The position numbers were made by a program, and so were the translations under genes. This document shows positions 25,590 to 34,235 of a DNA stretch of 64,000 nt, piece by piece (position 1 is the first letter of the stretch; the number at the start of each line of letters is the position of its first letter). The stretch comes from Streptomyces flaveolus (GTDB lineage: Bacteria > Actinomycetota > Actinomycetes > Streptomycetales > Streptomycetaceae). The stretch is taken from the NCBI RefSeq assembly GCF_014648815.1, contig NZ_BMRV01000023.1, forward strand, positions 36,446 to 100,445. The letters are read 5' to 3'. Under the pieces are notes generated by a model, which made no database searches, was not told where the DNA came from, and worked only from the letters and a program-made list of their open reading frames with translations.

Positions 25590-26888
25590 ATGCGTGCGGA
25601 CACCGTGGACGCGAGGGTCGCAGCGGTGCGGCTGGCGGAAGGCGCGCCCCTGCGCGGCACGCTCGATGTCACCGCCCCCGACCACTGGCTCGCCCTGGAC
25701 GCAGCAGTGCGCGACGTGGCCTGGTACCGCTCGCCCCTTCTGCCGCAGTGGGAGCACACCGCCCCGCTGCCCGCCGATCCGGCCCACCTCGACGAGTCCC
25801 GGCTCGCCCTTGCCCTCTGCCACCGCGACGGACGCATCCGCCAGGAGGCGGTGCCCTGTGCGGCCCGGTACCCCGGCCTGCTCCCACTGATCGTCATCCG
25901 CTGCACCGACTGGGCCGGCCCCGTACGCGAACGCGCCCGGCAACACCTGCGCACGGCCCTTCACGCGGACACTGCCGTCACCCTCGCGCCCGTGATCCTG
26001 CGCGTCGGCCGCAGAGACAGAGGCGCCTTCGGCGTCGAGCTGCTCGAAGAGGCCCTGCGCCGGGCACCCCGCGAACGGCTCACAGCCCTCCTGTCTTGCC
26101 CCGACCGCACCGTACGGCGGTTCGCACACCGGCTGGCCGTCGGCACCCGGCTGCTCCACCCGGCCGAGCTGGCCCGCGCGGCCGCACAGGACGAGGACAC
26201 CGTGATCCAGGACCTGTGCGCCACGGCGGCGCTCACCGCCCTGCCCGACGTGCAGGCGTACGAAGACGTACTGCCGCCACTGCTGACCGCGCGCAACCCG
26301 CGGACCCGCTCGGCCGGCGTGACCGCACTGCGGCGCGCGGGACGGCCGCAAGCGGCGGAGCCGTTCCTCGGCGACCGGTCCGCACTGGTACGCGCCTGCG
26401 CCCGGTACGTCGTACGGCAGCACGGAGGCGACCCGGCCGCCTGGTACCGGCAGCAGTGCACGAGGCCCGACAACCCCCACGTGCCGCCCGGTGCGGTCAT
26501 CGGGCTGGCCGAGTGCGGGGAGCGCACGGATGCGGGGCTGCTGTGGCCGCTGCTCGCCCACCGGGCGCCCGGCGTGCGAGCGGCGGCGGTAGCCGGACTG
26601 CGGACACTGGACTGCGCGTCCGCCGACCGTGTGCGGCCACTCCTCGACGACCCCGCCGCCGGTGTCGTGCGCGAGACCACCCTCGCCCTGCTGCCGTCGG
26701 CGAAGGACCTGCCCGCCGACTGGCTGCTGGAACGCACCGGCTCCAAGCGGCCGCCGCACGTCCGCCGCGCCGCCTTCCGCCTCCTCGCCGCGCACGACGC
26801 AGTCGTGGCACACCGGGCAGCCCTCGGGCTCCTGCAGGACCCGGACGCGAAGCTGCGCACCTGGGCAGAGCAGTCCCTCCAGCGCTGA
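25590..26888 (+). CDS. HEAT-repeat protein of unknown function
   Basis: A 432-residue all-helical protein. From about residue 60 to the end it is built of degenerate 30-residue helix pairs of the HEAT/PBS-lyase type, for example LLTARNPRTRSAGVTALRRA, LLAHRAPGVRAAAVAGLRTL and LLDDPAAGVVRETTLALLP. Such proteins act as binding scaffolds. Related genes with this N-terminus are frequent in Streptomyces and have no known role. It ends 74 bases before tap on the same strand, but the operator-like sites between them suggest tap has its own promoter. Confidence 0.7.
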   Translation: MRADTVDARVAAVRLAEGAPLRGTLDVTAPDHWLALDAAVRDVAWYRSPLLPQWEHTAPLPADPAHLDESRLALALCHRDGRIRQEAVPCAARYPGLLPLIVIRCTDWAGPVRERARQHLRTALHADTAVTLAPVILRVGRRDRGAFGVELLEEALRRAPRERLTALLSCPDRTVRRFAHRLAVGTRLLHPAELARAAAQDEDTVIQDLCATAALTALPDVQAYEDVLPPLLTARNPRTRSAGVTALRRAGRPQAAEPFLGDRSALVRACARYVVRQHGGDPAAWYRQQCTRPDNPHVPPGAVIGLAECGERTDAGLLWPLLAHRAPGVRAAAVAGLRTLDCASADRVRPLLDDPAAGVVRETTLALLPSAKDLPADWLLERTGSKRPPHVRRAAFRLLAAHDAVVAHRAALGLLQDPDAKLRTWAEQSLQR

Positions 26889-26889
26889 C

Positions 26890-26926
26890 GTACACGATAT
26901 GCACGCATCACGTACGCGATCCGTAC
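26890..26926. promoter_or_regulatory. Two operator-like palindromes upstream of tap
   Basis: GTACACGATATGCAC (26890-26904) and GTACGCGATCCGTAC (26912-26926) match at 11 of 15 positions and start 22 bp apart, two helical turns. The second has perfect GTACG/CGTAC arms. They lie 37-73 bp before the tap start. Their regulator is unknown; Tap itself has a helix-turn-helix and could bind them. Confidence 0.5.
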
Positions 26927-26962
26927 GGTTCACCAGGTAGCGTGGGAGTCAGGAGGTGTTCG

Positions 26963-29101
26963 ATGTCCGAGTTGTTCGACGCGGTCGACGCGCTGGTCGC
27001 GTCCCGCTCGGCGCTGCCGTCGGCGGAGGAGCGCAAGCGGCTGCGGGTCGCGCACGGCCTGACTCTGGACGAGGTCGCCGCCGCGCTGAAGGTGCGCCGG
27101 GCGACGGTGTCGGGCTGGGAGTCGGTCAGGAAGACGACCGAGCCGCGCGGCCCGGAGCGTGAGGCGTACGCGCGGCTGCTGAACAAGCTTGCGGAGCTCT
27201 ACCCCGCGCCGACTGCCGCTGCAGCCGCGATGCCGTCCACAGACCCGGTCCCCGAGGCTGCGGCCATGACCGCACGCGAGAGCATCCCGGCCGCCCCCGC
27301 CCCCGCCCCCGCCCCCGCCCCCGCCCCCGCCTCTGCCTCTGCCGGCCCTGCGGAGCAGACGGGCGGTACCGGCCCGCGGTTCGAGAACGGGCCGCTGGCG
27401 GTCGTCGATGTCGAGGACGGGCAGGTGCTGGCGTACTGCACCGGCGGCCTGGTCCTCGAGGTGCCCGCCAGGAGCATGCCGGCCCTGATGGAGTGGACGC
27501 TGAAGGAGGCGCGGCTCGGACAGCCGAGGCTGTCCGCCGCCGGGAAGGACGCCGACCCGCTGCTCGTGCTCACCGAGGCCGCGCTGGAACGCTACGGCCT
27601 CCCCGTCACCCTCACCCAGCAGGAGCGGCTCGCCGGCCGGATCCCGGAGAACCACAAGGTCGTCAGGCAACTGGTCCGCGCGCAGTGGAAACTGACGAAG
27701 CGCGGGTTCGGGCCGTGGGCGCGGATCTACCGCCCGGCCACCGGCTCGGCACGGGCCTGCGTCCAGCTGTGCATCCCGTCCTGGCACGCGCTCGATACGC
27801 GTCACTGGGGGAAGGCCGCACAGCTCCCGCCCGCGGAACTCGCCCGCGTACTGGGCGTGTACGCCTCGCGGGTGATGACGCCGCGCGGCTCCACCGCCGT
27901 GACCGGCCTGGAACTGATGACCGCCCTGCACCCGCCCACCCGCGCCTCCGGGCCCGACGCCGACGGCAAGCGGCACTCCGAGCACAATCCCGGCTCGCTG
28001 GGCAAGGACCCGGTCGACCCGGCGCCGTGCGAGGCCCCCGACGGGCACCCGCTCCTGGCGGACCTGCCGCGCTTCCACGTCCGCGGCCCCGGCGAGAAGC
28101 TGTTCGAGGAGGCGTACGACTGGGCGCGGCCGATGACCGACGACGAGTGCACCCTGCGGCACCTGGTCGGCATCGACGTCAACATGGCCTTCGCCGCCGG
28201 CGCCAACGGCCTCGTCGTCGGCCTCGGTGCGCCCACCCGTGTCAAGGAGCCGGTGTTCGATCCGAAGCTGCCGGGCTCGTGGCTGGTGGACCTCTCCCAC
28301 GTCGACCTGTCCCGGGTGAAGGTGGGCAAGGACAAGTGGGCGGAGCTGGACGCCTCGCTGTTGCCCAGCCCGTTCACGCCGAAGGGCGAGCGCCCCGAGG
28401 GCCCGGCCTGGTACGCGACGCCGACCGTCGCGTACGCGGTGGAGCTCGGCTACGAGGTACGCCCGGTCGAGGCGTGGGTGCGCTACGACAACGGCCGCTA
28501 CCTGGACGGCTGGTACAGCCGCCTGCGGGACGCCTACCTCGCCACGATGGCCGACCTCGGCGTCGACGCCGACCTCGCCCCGGCCGACTTCCTGGCGGCG
28601 ATGGACGACTACAAGAGCCGTGACCCCCAGTTGGCGATCGTCGTCTCGGCGATCAAGGCGACGGTCAAGGGCGGCCTGGGCAAGCTGCGCGAACGGCCCC
28701 GGGGCGAGGGCTGGAAGCCCGGACAGCCGTGGCGGGCGCTGTCCCGCCCGACGTGGCGCCCGGACATCCGCGCGGCGGTCATCTCCCGCACGCGCATCAA
28801 CCTGCACCGAAAGATCGTCAAGCACGCGGCGTTCACCGGCCAGTACCCGGTCGCGGTCCTGTCCGACTGCGTCGTCTACGCGGCCAATGGCGAGAGCCCG
28901 CTGGACTTCCTGCCCTACCGCGACGGCAAGCCGCTGCCCGGCGGCTTCAAACTCGGCGTCAACCCGGGCCTGGTCAAGCACGAGGGCACCCAGAGCGTCC
29001 TGTGGGGCGAGGAGGTCCGCGAGCGGTTCGACGCCCCCGCGTTGAACCTCGCCCGGTACATCAAGGACGGCACCGTCACCGACGCCGACAGCGGAGAGTA
29101 G
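26963..29101 (+). CDS. tap: Telomere-associated protein Tap
   Basis: A 712-residue protein of the Streptomyces Tap family, which binds telomeric 3' overhang DNA and recruits the terminal protein Tpg for end patching. The N-terminus has the family's XRE-type helix-turn-helix (LTLDEVAAALKVRRATVSGW). A low-complexity Ala-Pro linker encoded by six GCCCCC units follows near residue 113, then the long conserved C-terminal body. AGGAGG sits 6 bases before the ATG, fixing the start. The stop is 9 bases before tpg, the usual tap-tpg operon order. Length is close to the roughly 740 residues known for the family. Confidence 0.93.
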   Translation: MSELFDAVDALVASRSALPSAEERKRLRVAHGLTLDEVAAALKVRRATVSGWESVRKTTEPRGPEREAYARLLNKLAELYPAPTAAAAAMPSTDPVPEAAAMTARESIPAAPAPAPAPAPAPASASAGPAEQTGGTGPRFENGPLAVVDVEDGQVLAYCTGGLVLEVPARSMPALMEWTLKEARLGQPRLSAAGKDADPLLVLTEAALERYGLPVTLTQQERLAGRIPENHKVVRQLVRAQWKLTKRGFGPWARIYRPATGSARACVQLCIPSWHALDTRHWGKAAQLPPAELARVLGVYASRVMTPRGSTAVTGLELMTALHPPTRASGPDADGKRHSEHNPGSLGKDPVDPAPCEAPDGHPLLADLPRFHVRGPGEKLFEEAYDWARPMTDDECTLRHLVGIDVNMAFAAGANGLVVGLGAPTRVKEPVFDPKLPGSWLVDLSHVDLSRVKVGKDKWAELDASLLPSPFTPKGERPEGPAWYATPTVAYAVELGYEVRPVEAWVRYDNGRYLDGWYSRLRDAYLATMADLGVDADLAPADFLAAMDDYKSRDPQLAIVVSAIKATVKGGLGKLRERPRGEGWKPGQPWRALSRPTWRPDIRAAVISRTRINLHRKIVKHAAFTGQYPVAVLSDCVVYAANGESPLDFLPYRDGKPLPGGFKLGVNPGLVKHEGTQSVLWGEEVRERFDAPALNLARYIKDGTVTDADSGE
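27293..27328 (+). repeat. (GCCCCC)6 hexanucleotide repeat inside tap
   Basis: Six perfect GCCCCC units encode six Ala-Pro pairs, followed by two GCCTCT units (Ala-Ser). Changes by whole units would keep the frame, so the linker length can vary by slippage. Confidence 0.8.
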
Positions 29102-29110
29102 GAGTAGGCG

Positions 29111-29668
29111 ATGAGCCTGTTCGGGGACGGCCTGGACGCCGCCGTGCAGAAGGCCTTCACCCGCCCCGCGCCCAAGAGCGCGGGCGCACAGATGAGGTAC
29201 CTGGTCAAACAGCTCAAGGGCACCGGAGCGGTCGCCCGGACGCTGGGGATCTCCCAGCGCACCGTCGAACGCTACGTGAAAAACGAGATCAAAAGGCCCC
29301 GCCCGGACCTCGCCGCCCGCCTGGAACGCGAGGTGAAGAAGCGCTGGCAGCCGCAGGTCCGGGCCAGGGCCCGGCAGCAGGCGGCCACCACCGGCGGGAT
29401 CGTCATCGACACTCGCGCCCGCATGGGCTACACCGCGCCGATCGGGTCGACGGACCAGGACCGCATCCGTCACCTGACCGTCGCCCTGCCCCCGCAGTAC
29501 GCGGCCCGCCTCTTCACCGCCCAGGAGCAAGGCGCCGGCGACCGCGAGCTCAAGGAGATCGCCGCCGAAGCCCTCAAGGAGGTCTACTTCCAGGACAGCG
29601 GCCGCCGCGCCGGCTCCCTGGAGGAGGTCCGCTTCACGGACATCGAGCACCTCGAGTTCGACCTGTAG
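29111..29668 (+). CDS. tpg: Telomere terminal protein Tpg
   Basis: A 185-residue protein matching the very conserved Tpg family (usually 184-185 residues). Tpg is covalently attached to the 5' ends of Streptomyces linear replicons and primes synthesis of the terminal gap. The start MSLFGDGLDAAVQKAFTRP is nearly invariant in the family. A helix-turn-helix follows (VARTLGISQRTVERYVKNE). GAGTAGGAGTAGGCG precedes the ATG. It is coupled with tap nine bases upstream. The nucleotide-linked residue cannot be identified by eye. Confidence 0.95.
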   Translation: MSLFGDGLDAAVQKAFTRPAPKSAGAQMRYLVKQLKGTGAVARTLGISQRTVERYVKNEIKRPRPDLAARLEREVKKRWQPQVRARARQQAATTGGIVIDTRARMGYTAPIGSTDQDRIRHLTVALPPQYAARLFTAQEQGAGDRELKEIAAEALKEVYFQDSGRRAGSLEEVRFTDIEHLEFDL

Positions 29669-29672
29669 CCCT

Positions 29673-29719
29673 CCCGCCCGCGCGCAGCCCGGACCCGGCC
29701 AGGTCCGCGTCCGGGCGGG
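29673..29719 (+). terminator. Branched hairpin after tpg
   Basis: Outer arms CCCGCCCG and CGGGCGGG enclose an inner CGGACC/GGTCCG hairpin. It begins 5 bases after the tpg stop codon, so it probably ends the tap-tpg transcript. Confidence 0.6.
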
Positions 29720-30162
29720 CCGGCGTGAACCCGGTGGACGGCAAGACCGGACTGCTCACCCGGGAGCCCGCTGCCCAACGACCGGCGGGTCATGGCGGCA
29801 CGGGAGGCGGCCACGCGCCGGGCGAACCGCCTCCCTGCCCCGCGCAGAGCGAGGGCAGCCCTCGCCGCCCGGGCACCAAGAACCCTCCGCGGACGCCTCA
29901 GGGCCGCGTACGAGGGGCACATCACCACGGCGGTCGAGGAACGCACGTCGGCGCACCGCAGGCCCGACAGCGCCCCCCGGGCGCAGACCACGCCGTTCCG
30001 GCCGCCGCACCACGACCGCCCGCGGAGCACCAGGTTCAGGCACCTGTGGTCAGAAGGATCACGAAGGCACGGACAACGCCGACGCCGCCGTCAGGGCTCC
30101 CGCAGACAGGCCGGCCAGGAAACCGTCTCACTCAACCCGAAAGCAGCGGTGAAGATGCGGTC
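29720..30162. other. Gap after tpg with no supported gene
   Basis: An open frame from 29792 (+) reads arginine- and alanine-rich sequence typical of random GC-rich DNA and has no ribosome-binding site. I recognise nothing here; it may be the tail of a decayed gene. Confidence 0.5.
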
Positions 30163-30996
30163 TCAGCGGAAGGCGGCAGCATGGTCCGACGCCCATTGCC
30201 GGAATGATCTGGCCGCGGACCCGGTGACCCGGGGAACGGTGTCGCGGACCCTCAGCAATGCGTCATTGACGTCCCCGCCCAGCAAGTCGAGGACCGCATC
30301 CGCGGTCTCGTCTCCCATGAAGGAAGCCATCTGCCGGTGGGCTTCCTCCCGGCTGACCTCGATACAGGCCACCTTGCGCCCCAACGCTGCAGCGATGGCG
30401 GCAACTTGCTGTCGAACCGTGATGCATTCCGGCCCGGTCAGTGCATACGTCCGCCCCTGATGGCCCGGCTCGGTCAACGCCGCACAGGCCACTGCCGCGA
30501 TGTCCGCAGGGTGGATGGCCGGGAGACCGATGTCCGCATACGGCGCTCGGACCACACCCTGATCGCGAATCGACCGCGCCCACCACAGGGTGTTCGAGGC
30601 GAACTGCGTCGGCCGCAGGATGGTCCAGGCCATGCCGCTGTCCTCGAGCAGCCGCTCAACAGCCAGGTTCTCGCCGGCCGCAGGAAGATGCGGATGAGTC
30701 TGCACCGTGATCGACGACACGAGCACCACATGCTCCACGCCGGCCTGCCGGGCAGACGCCAGGACCTCCGCTTCCGCGCCCATACCCGACAACAGGAACA
30801 GCGAGCGCGCTCCCTCCAGCGCGGCCTTCAGGGAATCCGCCCGCCCGAGATCACCCTCAACGGCTTCAATTCCTTCAGGGAACGAGGCCCGTCCCGCATC
30901 ACGGGTCAGACCTCGCACAGGTGCGGCACCAGCCAGGTGCAACTCCCTCAGCAGAGCACTTCCCACGTTCCCGGTCGCGCCGGTCACCAGGATCAT
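30163..30996 (-). CDS. NmrA/SDR-like NAD(P)-binding reductase
   Basis: A 277-residue atypical short-chain dehydrogenase: VTGATGNVGSALLREL is the dinucleotide loop, LSGMG and VLVSSITVQ are core strands, and ILRPTQFASNTLWWA marks the NmrA-like branch (azoreductase, quinone reductase or redox sensor). It lacks the classical Tyr-x3-Lys pair. A MerR-type promoter with 19-base spacing precedes it, so it is probably induced by a redox signal, drug or metal. The matching MerR regulator is usually divergent but is not present here. GGAAGAG precedes the ATG. Confidence 0.82.
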   Translation of the reverse strand: MILVTGATGNVGSALLRELHLAGAAPVRGLTRDAGRASFPEGIEAVEGDLGRADSLKAALEGARSLFLLSGMGAEAEVLASARQAGVEHVVLVSSITVQTHPHLPAAGENLAVERLLEDSGMAWTILRPTQFASNTLWWARSIRDQGVVRAPYADIGLPAIHPADIAAVACAALTEPGHQGRTYALTGPECITVRQQVAAIAAALGRKVACIEVSREEAHRQMASFMGDETADAVLDLLGGDVNDALLRVRDTVPRVTGSAARSFRQWASDHAAAFR

Positions 30997-31038
30997 CGCC
31001 GTCTCTTCCTGTCGTCAGCCGGTGATCACATTCACGGC

Positions 31039-31073
31039 ACGCTAAAACCTCAACCTTGCTTGAAGTCAAGGTT
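31039..31073 (-). promoter_or_regulatory. MerR-type promoter and operator
   Basis: On the minus strand TTGACT (31064-31069) and TAGCGT (31039-31044) are separated by 19 bases, the overlong spacer that MerR activators untwist. The dyad AACCTTG/CAAGGTT (31052-31073) overlaps the -35 and the spacer. It points at the NmrA-like gene. Confidence 0.65.
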
Positions 31074-31904
31074 CCACCTCACTGCCTCAGGCCGACTGGG
31101 ACAGGACACACGCAGCGCCGAAGAAGCCCCCGCCTCCCACCTACGCCGACCAGCCGCTGTCCGAACTGGCGGACATCGAGACGTCCTACGCCGCGGCTGG
31201 TCCCGGACGTCGGTCTCCTTCCAGGCCGCCAGTCGGCGCCAGCAGGTCATGCCCGAACCGATAGCCCAGCTCCTGGGGCCGGTACGCCCATGGATGACAA
31301 GGTGCCGCGCAAGGCCTGCCTGTCGGGTACTCGCGGCCGTCCCTCGACCAGCTTCGGCTCCGGTTCGGGCAGCAACGGCTCGTTCGAGCGCCACCGTTCG
31401 TCAGAGGCGATGCACGGCCGCGACCGACGCTTGCCGATGCCCCGTCAACGAGCGACCTACCGCGCCCCGGCCGCCCGCGAGGCCACTGCCGGCCTTCTGC
31501 CGCCGCCGGCCCTCGCGCACGCCGCGCTGCTCGGTGGTGGGGTAACAGGCCCGCCTCTACCGGGCCTACGCCTCCCGCTAGGTCAACACCCGAACTGGCG
31601 TGGAGATATGCAGCCACACCATCGCCAGTACACAGAGACAAAGACCCACTTCTACGGCGCGCCGCCGAGACCCCAACGCCCTCCCGGCCACGCAGATGTG
31701 GCCCGCTCACCTCGTCGTTCTCGACGCATCTGCCGCCGTCGCAGAGTGTCAACGCGGCGCGGGCAAGCGCCGGGCGCACGGCCACGCGGTGAGATCCCTG
31801 TCGCGCCGGCATAGCACGTCGGCGTCGGAGCACCGGGTGAGAAAACAGGTTTGCCGGCTGCCGGCGAGCTGCCACGATGCGTCTGTTTCCCAGGCGGAGG
31901 ACAC
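31074..31904. other. Decayed region without a recognisable gene
   Basis: No frame of either strand gives a convincing protein with a ribosome-binding site. A divergent MerR gene would be expected here from the operator to the left, but no MerR-like helix-turn-helix can be seen. This suggests a deletion or replacement. Confidence 0.5.
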
Positions 31905-33011
31905 GTGTTCATTTTCGTGTGTGCGGGATGCGGCGCCGAGCTGACCACCCCGCTGTCCCGTGTCTCACTGCCGGTCCATGCCCGTCAGAAGTACGGGAAC
32001 GGGACGCAGCTTCCGGTGCTCATGGAGCCCGGGACGTTCGCTGTCGACCCGGAGCCCTGGGGAGGGCCGTGGCGGACGTGGGACGAGATCGATCCGGGCG
32101 AGGCGGAGGCACGCGGCATCTACGCGCCGGTCTACGCCCTGTCCGACAGCACGCCCGGGGCGAGTGTCATCGCGCCTGGTGATGTCCGTGGAACCCGGCT
32201 GATTCCTGAGAAGAGCGGCGGTGCCTGCTGCGGCCTCGACGGCGCCGACGGGCCCAACATGGCCTGCCAGACATGTGACCTTTCCGTGGCGACCAGGGTC
32301 GACGACTGCTCGCTCTGGCAGGCCGTGCGGCTCAGCTCGGACGCCGTGCACCGCGTCCCCGTCGACGGTATCCACGCGGCTCCCCTGTCCTGGGCGGAGT
32401 GGGAACAGAAGGGGGAGAGAACGCCCCCGTTCGAGCCGATCGCCACGTGGGGAGGGCGGTTGGGGTCATCCCACTACTGGTCGTGGAGCCCGCAGTGGGA
32501 GGCGGCAGCCGGCCAGGCACTCGCCCACCTGCTGGCCGCCTCCCAAGGACAGCCGGTGAAAGTCCCGGGCGGTCTGACCGCGGACGTGTTCCAACGCGCG
32601 CTCGACTCCCTGCTGTCGGCGGACCACCCGAGGCGGCGCGCCGTACTGGCTGGACCGGGACAGCCCTCCCCCGACCGGGGCGTGGACATCCTCCTGGTAC
32701 CCGTCCATCCCCAGACAGGACAGACCTGGACCCCCGCCGGCCCCTCGGCGTCGGCGTACCTGGTGCCTCTGCCGCTCGGGGTGTGGCTGTACCTGACCTC
32801 TCCCCAGCCGTACGTGCCGGTTCCCGCGGCAGGCCGCATACCCCAGGACGTACTGCGCGACGAACCGCTCCCGCTGCTCCCCAACCACCTGTTCCGGGCC
32901 GACCGGGGAACGTTCCAGCACACCCTGGTGCGGCTGCCGGCCGTGCGCAGCCCATGGCTTCGCACGATCCTCGAGAACCTCACGCAAGGCGCCTCGGGCC
33001 ACCTCTTCTAG
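31905..33011 (+). CDS. Conserved hypothetical protein with zinc-ribbon-like cysteines
   Basis: A 368-residue protein. I chose the GTG at 31905 because GGCGGAGG lies just before it. The N-terminus VFIFVCAGCGAEL carries a C-x2-C pair. A second group (GACCGLDGADGPNMACQTCD) around residue 110-125 could complete a metal site. The rest is a globular domain rich in Trp and Pro with no motif I know. Similar proteins occur widely in Streptomyces as hypotheticals. The gene is convergent with the next one and shares a hairpin with it. Confidence 0.6.
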   Translation: MFIFVCAGCGAELTTPLSRVSLPVHARQKYGNGTQLPVLMEPGTFAVDPEPWGGPWRTWDEIDPGEAEARGIYAPVYALSDSTPGASVIAPGDVRGTRLIPEKSGGACCGLDGADGPNMACQTCDLSVATRVDDCSLWQAVRLSSDAVHRVPVDGIHAAPLSWAEWEQKGERTPPFEPIATWGGRLGSSHYWSWSPQWEAAAGQALAHLLAASQGQPVKVPGGLTADVFQRALDSLLSADHPRRRAVLAGPGQPSPDRGVDILLVPVHPQTGQTWTPAGPSASAYLVPLPLGVWLYLTSPQPYVPVPAAGRIPQDVLRDEPLPLLPNHLFRADRGTFQHTLVRLPAVRSPWLRTILENLTQGASGHLF

Positions 33012-33296
33012 CCGTCCGGCGCGGTCGGCATCTGCCGTCCAAGACCCCGTGATCGAGCCGGCGACGACAGTTCGCGACCGCTCTTCCGCGACCGGCGACG
33101 TTGCCTTGCCGCGACTCCCCGACCGCGGATGACGGGCGAGGCCCGCCCTCCGACCTCCGAACCGTGCGCGGCTCCGCTCGGGGCTCAGTGCGACCCGGCC
33201 GCCGTGTCCCTGCCGAGCGCCGTCGTCACGGGCACCTGCCCGCAGGAGACGGCCGGACGACGACTGGAGGACGTGTGGCCGTATCAGGGCAGGCCG

Positions 33297-33328
33297 CGGC
33301 GCCGTCACCGGACCGGGCGACGGCGCCG
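33297..33328. terminator. Hairpin between convergent genes
   Basis: CGGCGCCGTC and GACGGCGCCG form a perfect 10-base stem with a 12-base loop in the 362-base convergent gap. The rest of the gap (33012-33373) shows nothing else. Confidence 0.6.
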
Positions 33329-33373
33329 GAACAGGGACGATGCCGCCGCCCGGCGAGGGCGGGAGAGCAGGAC

Positions 33374-33988
33374 CTACCCGCTCAGCCCCACGACGCCCCA
33401 GCCCTTGCCGGCCGCTTCGGTCAAGACCCGGCCCCAGTCCTCCAGCAGGGCCCGGAACGCCGGGAAGTCGCCGACCCATCCACCGGGAGCGGCGGCGTAT
33501 GCGGCGAAGGGCTCGCGCACCGTGTCGAGGGCGGGCCGCGTCCGCTCCCACACCGAGGCCAGCGCCCGGACGCTGTCCGGTGACCGCGCGAGCAGCACAC
33601 CGTGGGCCCGGGGACCGTCCCCGGCGAGTGCCGGTTCGACGTGCTGCGCCGCACCGTCCGGCCCGTCCCAGACGAGCCCGCGCAGCAACGCGTCCAGCTC
33701 TTCCCGCAGCGCGGCCCCGACGTGGCCGCGGACGGACTCCCACCGCTGCCCGGCCCAGAAGTGCGGCTTGAACGAGCCGCAGGTGTCCCGGAACTCGTAC
33801 ACCGCGAAGAAAGGGGCGTCGGGCCCTCGCGGCCGGCACCAGCCGCCCTCGACGGCTGGGGCGTCGTGGTCCCACAGCCCCGTCTCGTCGGCGTACCAGG
33901 CGGCCCTCAACCGCGGCAGCCGCTCCCGGGGCGGGACCTCCTCCAGCCACGCGCAGTCGGTGATCAGCACCGTGATGTCCAACCCCAT
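33374..33988 (-). CDS. Hypothetical protein, 204 aa
   Basis: A globular, tryptophan-rich protein starting MGLDITVLITDCAWL, with CGSFKPHFWAGQRWESVR in the middle. I recognise no family. The proposed ATG has no Shine-Dalgarno sequence, but TAGGCT lies 7 bases before it on the minus strand, which fits a leaderless message. The gene stands alone between a convergent hypothetical gene and a block of gene fragments. Confidence 0.55.
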   Translation of the reverse strand: MGLDITVLITDCAWLEEVPPRERLPRLRAAWYADETGLWDHDAPAVEGGWCRPRGPDAPFFAVYEFRDTCGSFKPHFWAGQRWESVRGHVGAALREELDALLRGLVWDGPDGAAQHVEPALAGDGPRAHGVLLARSPDSVRALASVWERTRPALDTVREPFAAYAAAPGGWVGDFPAFRALLEDWGRVLTEAAGKGWGVVGLSG

Positions 33989-34235
33989 GATCGTGAGCCT
34001 ACCGACCGGCACGCGCCGGGCGGCGGCCTCCGCGGCCGGGTAGGTGTACACGTCATGGGCACCGTTCGCCAGGGCGTCGGCGGCGGGGGACGGGGGTAGG
34101 CCGTCGCTCGCGGCGATGCGCGGGTGAGCAAGGCTCCGGACCGCTTTCGACTCCGGCCGGACGGACGGCCCCCTGCTCGACGTTCGAGGAGCACCCCAGA
34201 CCAGCCCAGATGACTCGATCAAACGTTTGCCACGG

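Noticed and set aside
28729..30207. Plus-strand frame overlapping tap and tpg
   Set aside because: Out-of-frame shadow of two strongly recognised genes; Arg/Pro/Gly-rich.
29792..30460. Plus-strand open frame of 222 codons after tpg
   Set aside because: No ribosome-binding site, Arg/Ala/Pro-rich composition, and it runs into the NmrA-like gene on the opposite strand.
31186..31875. Minus-strand open frame of 229 codons
   Set aside because: No motif, start signal or family resemblance; composition is that of random GC-rich sequence.
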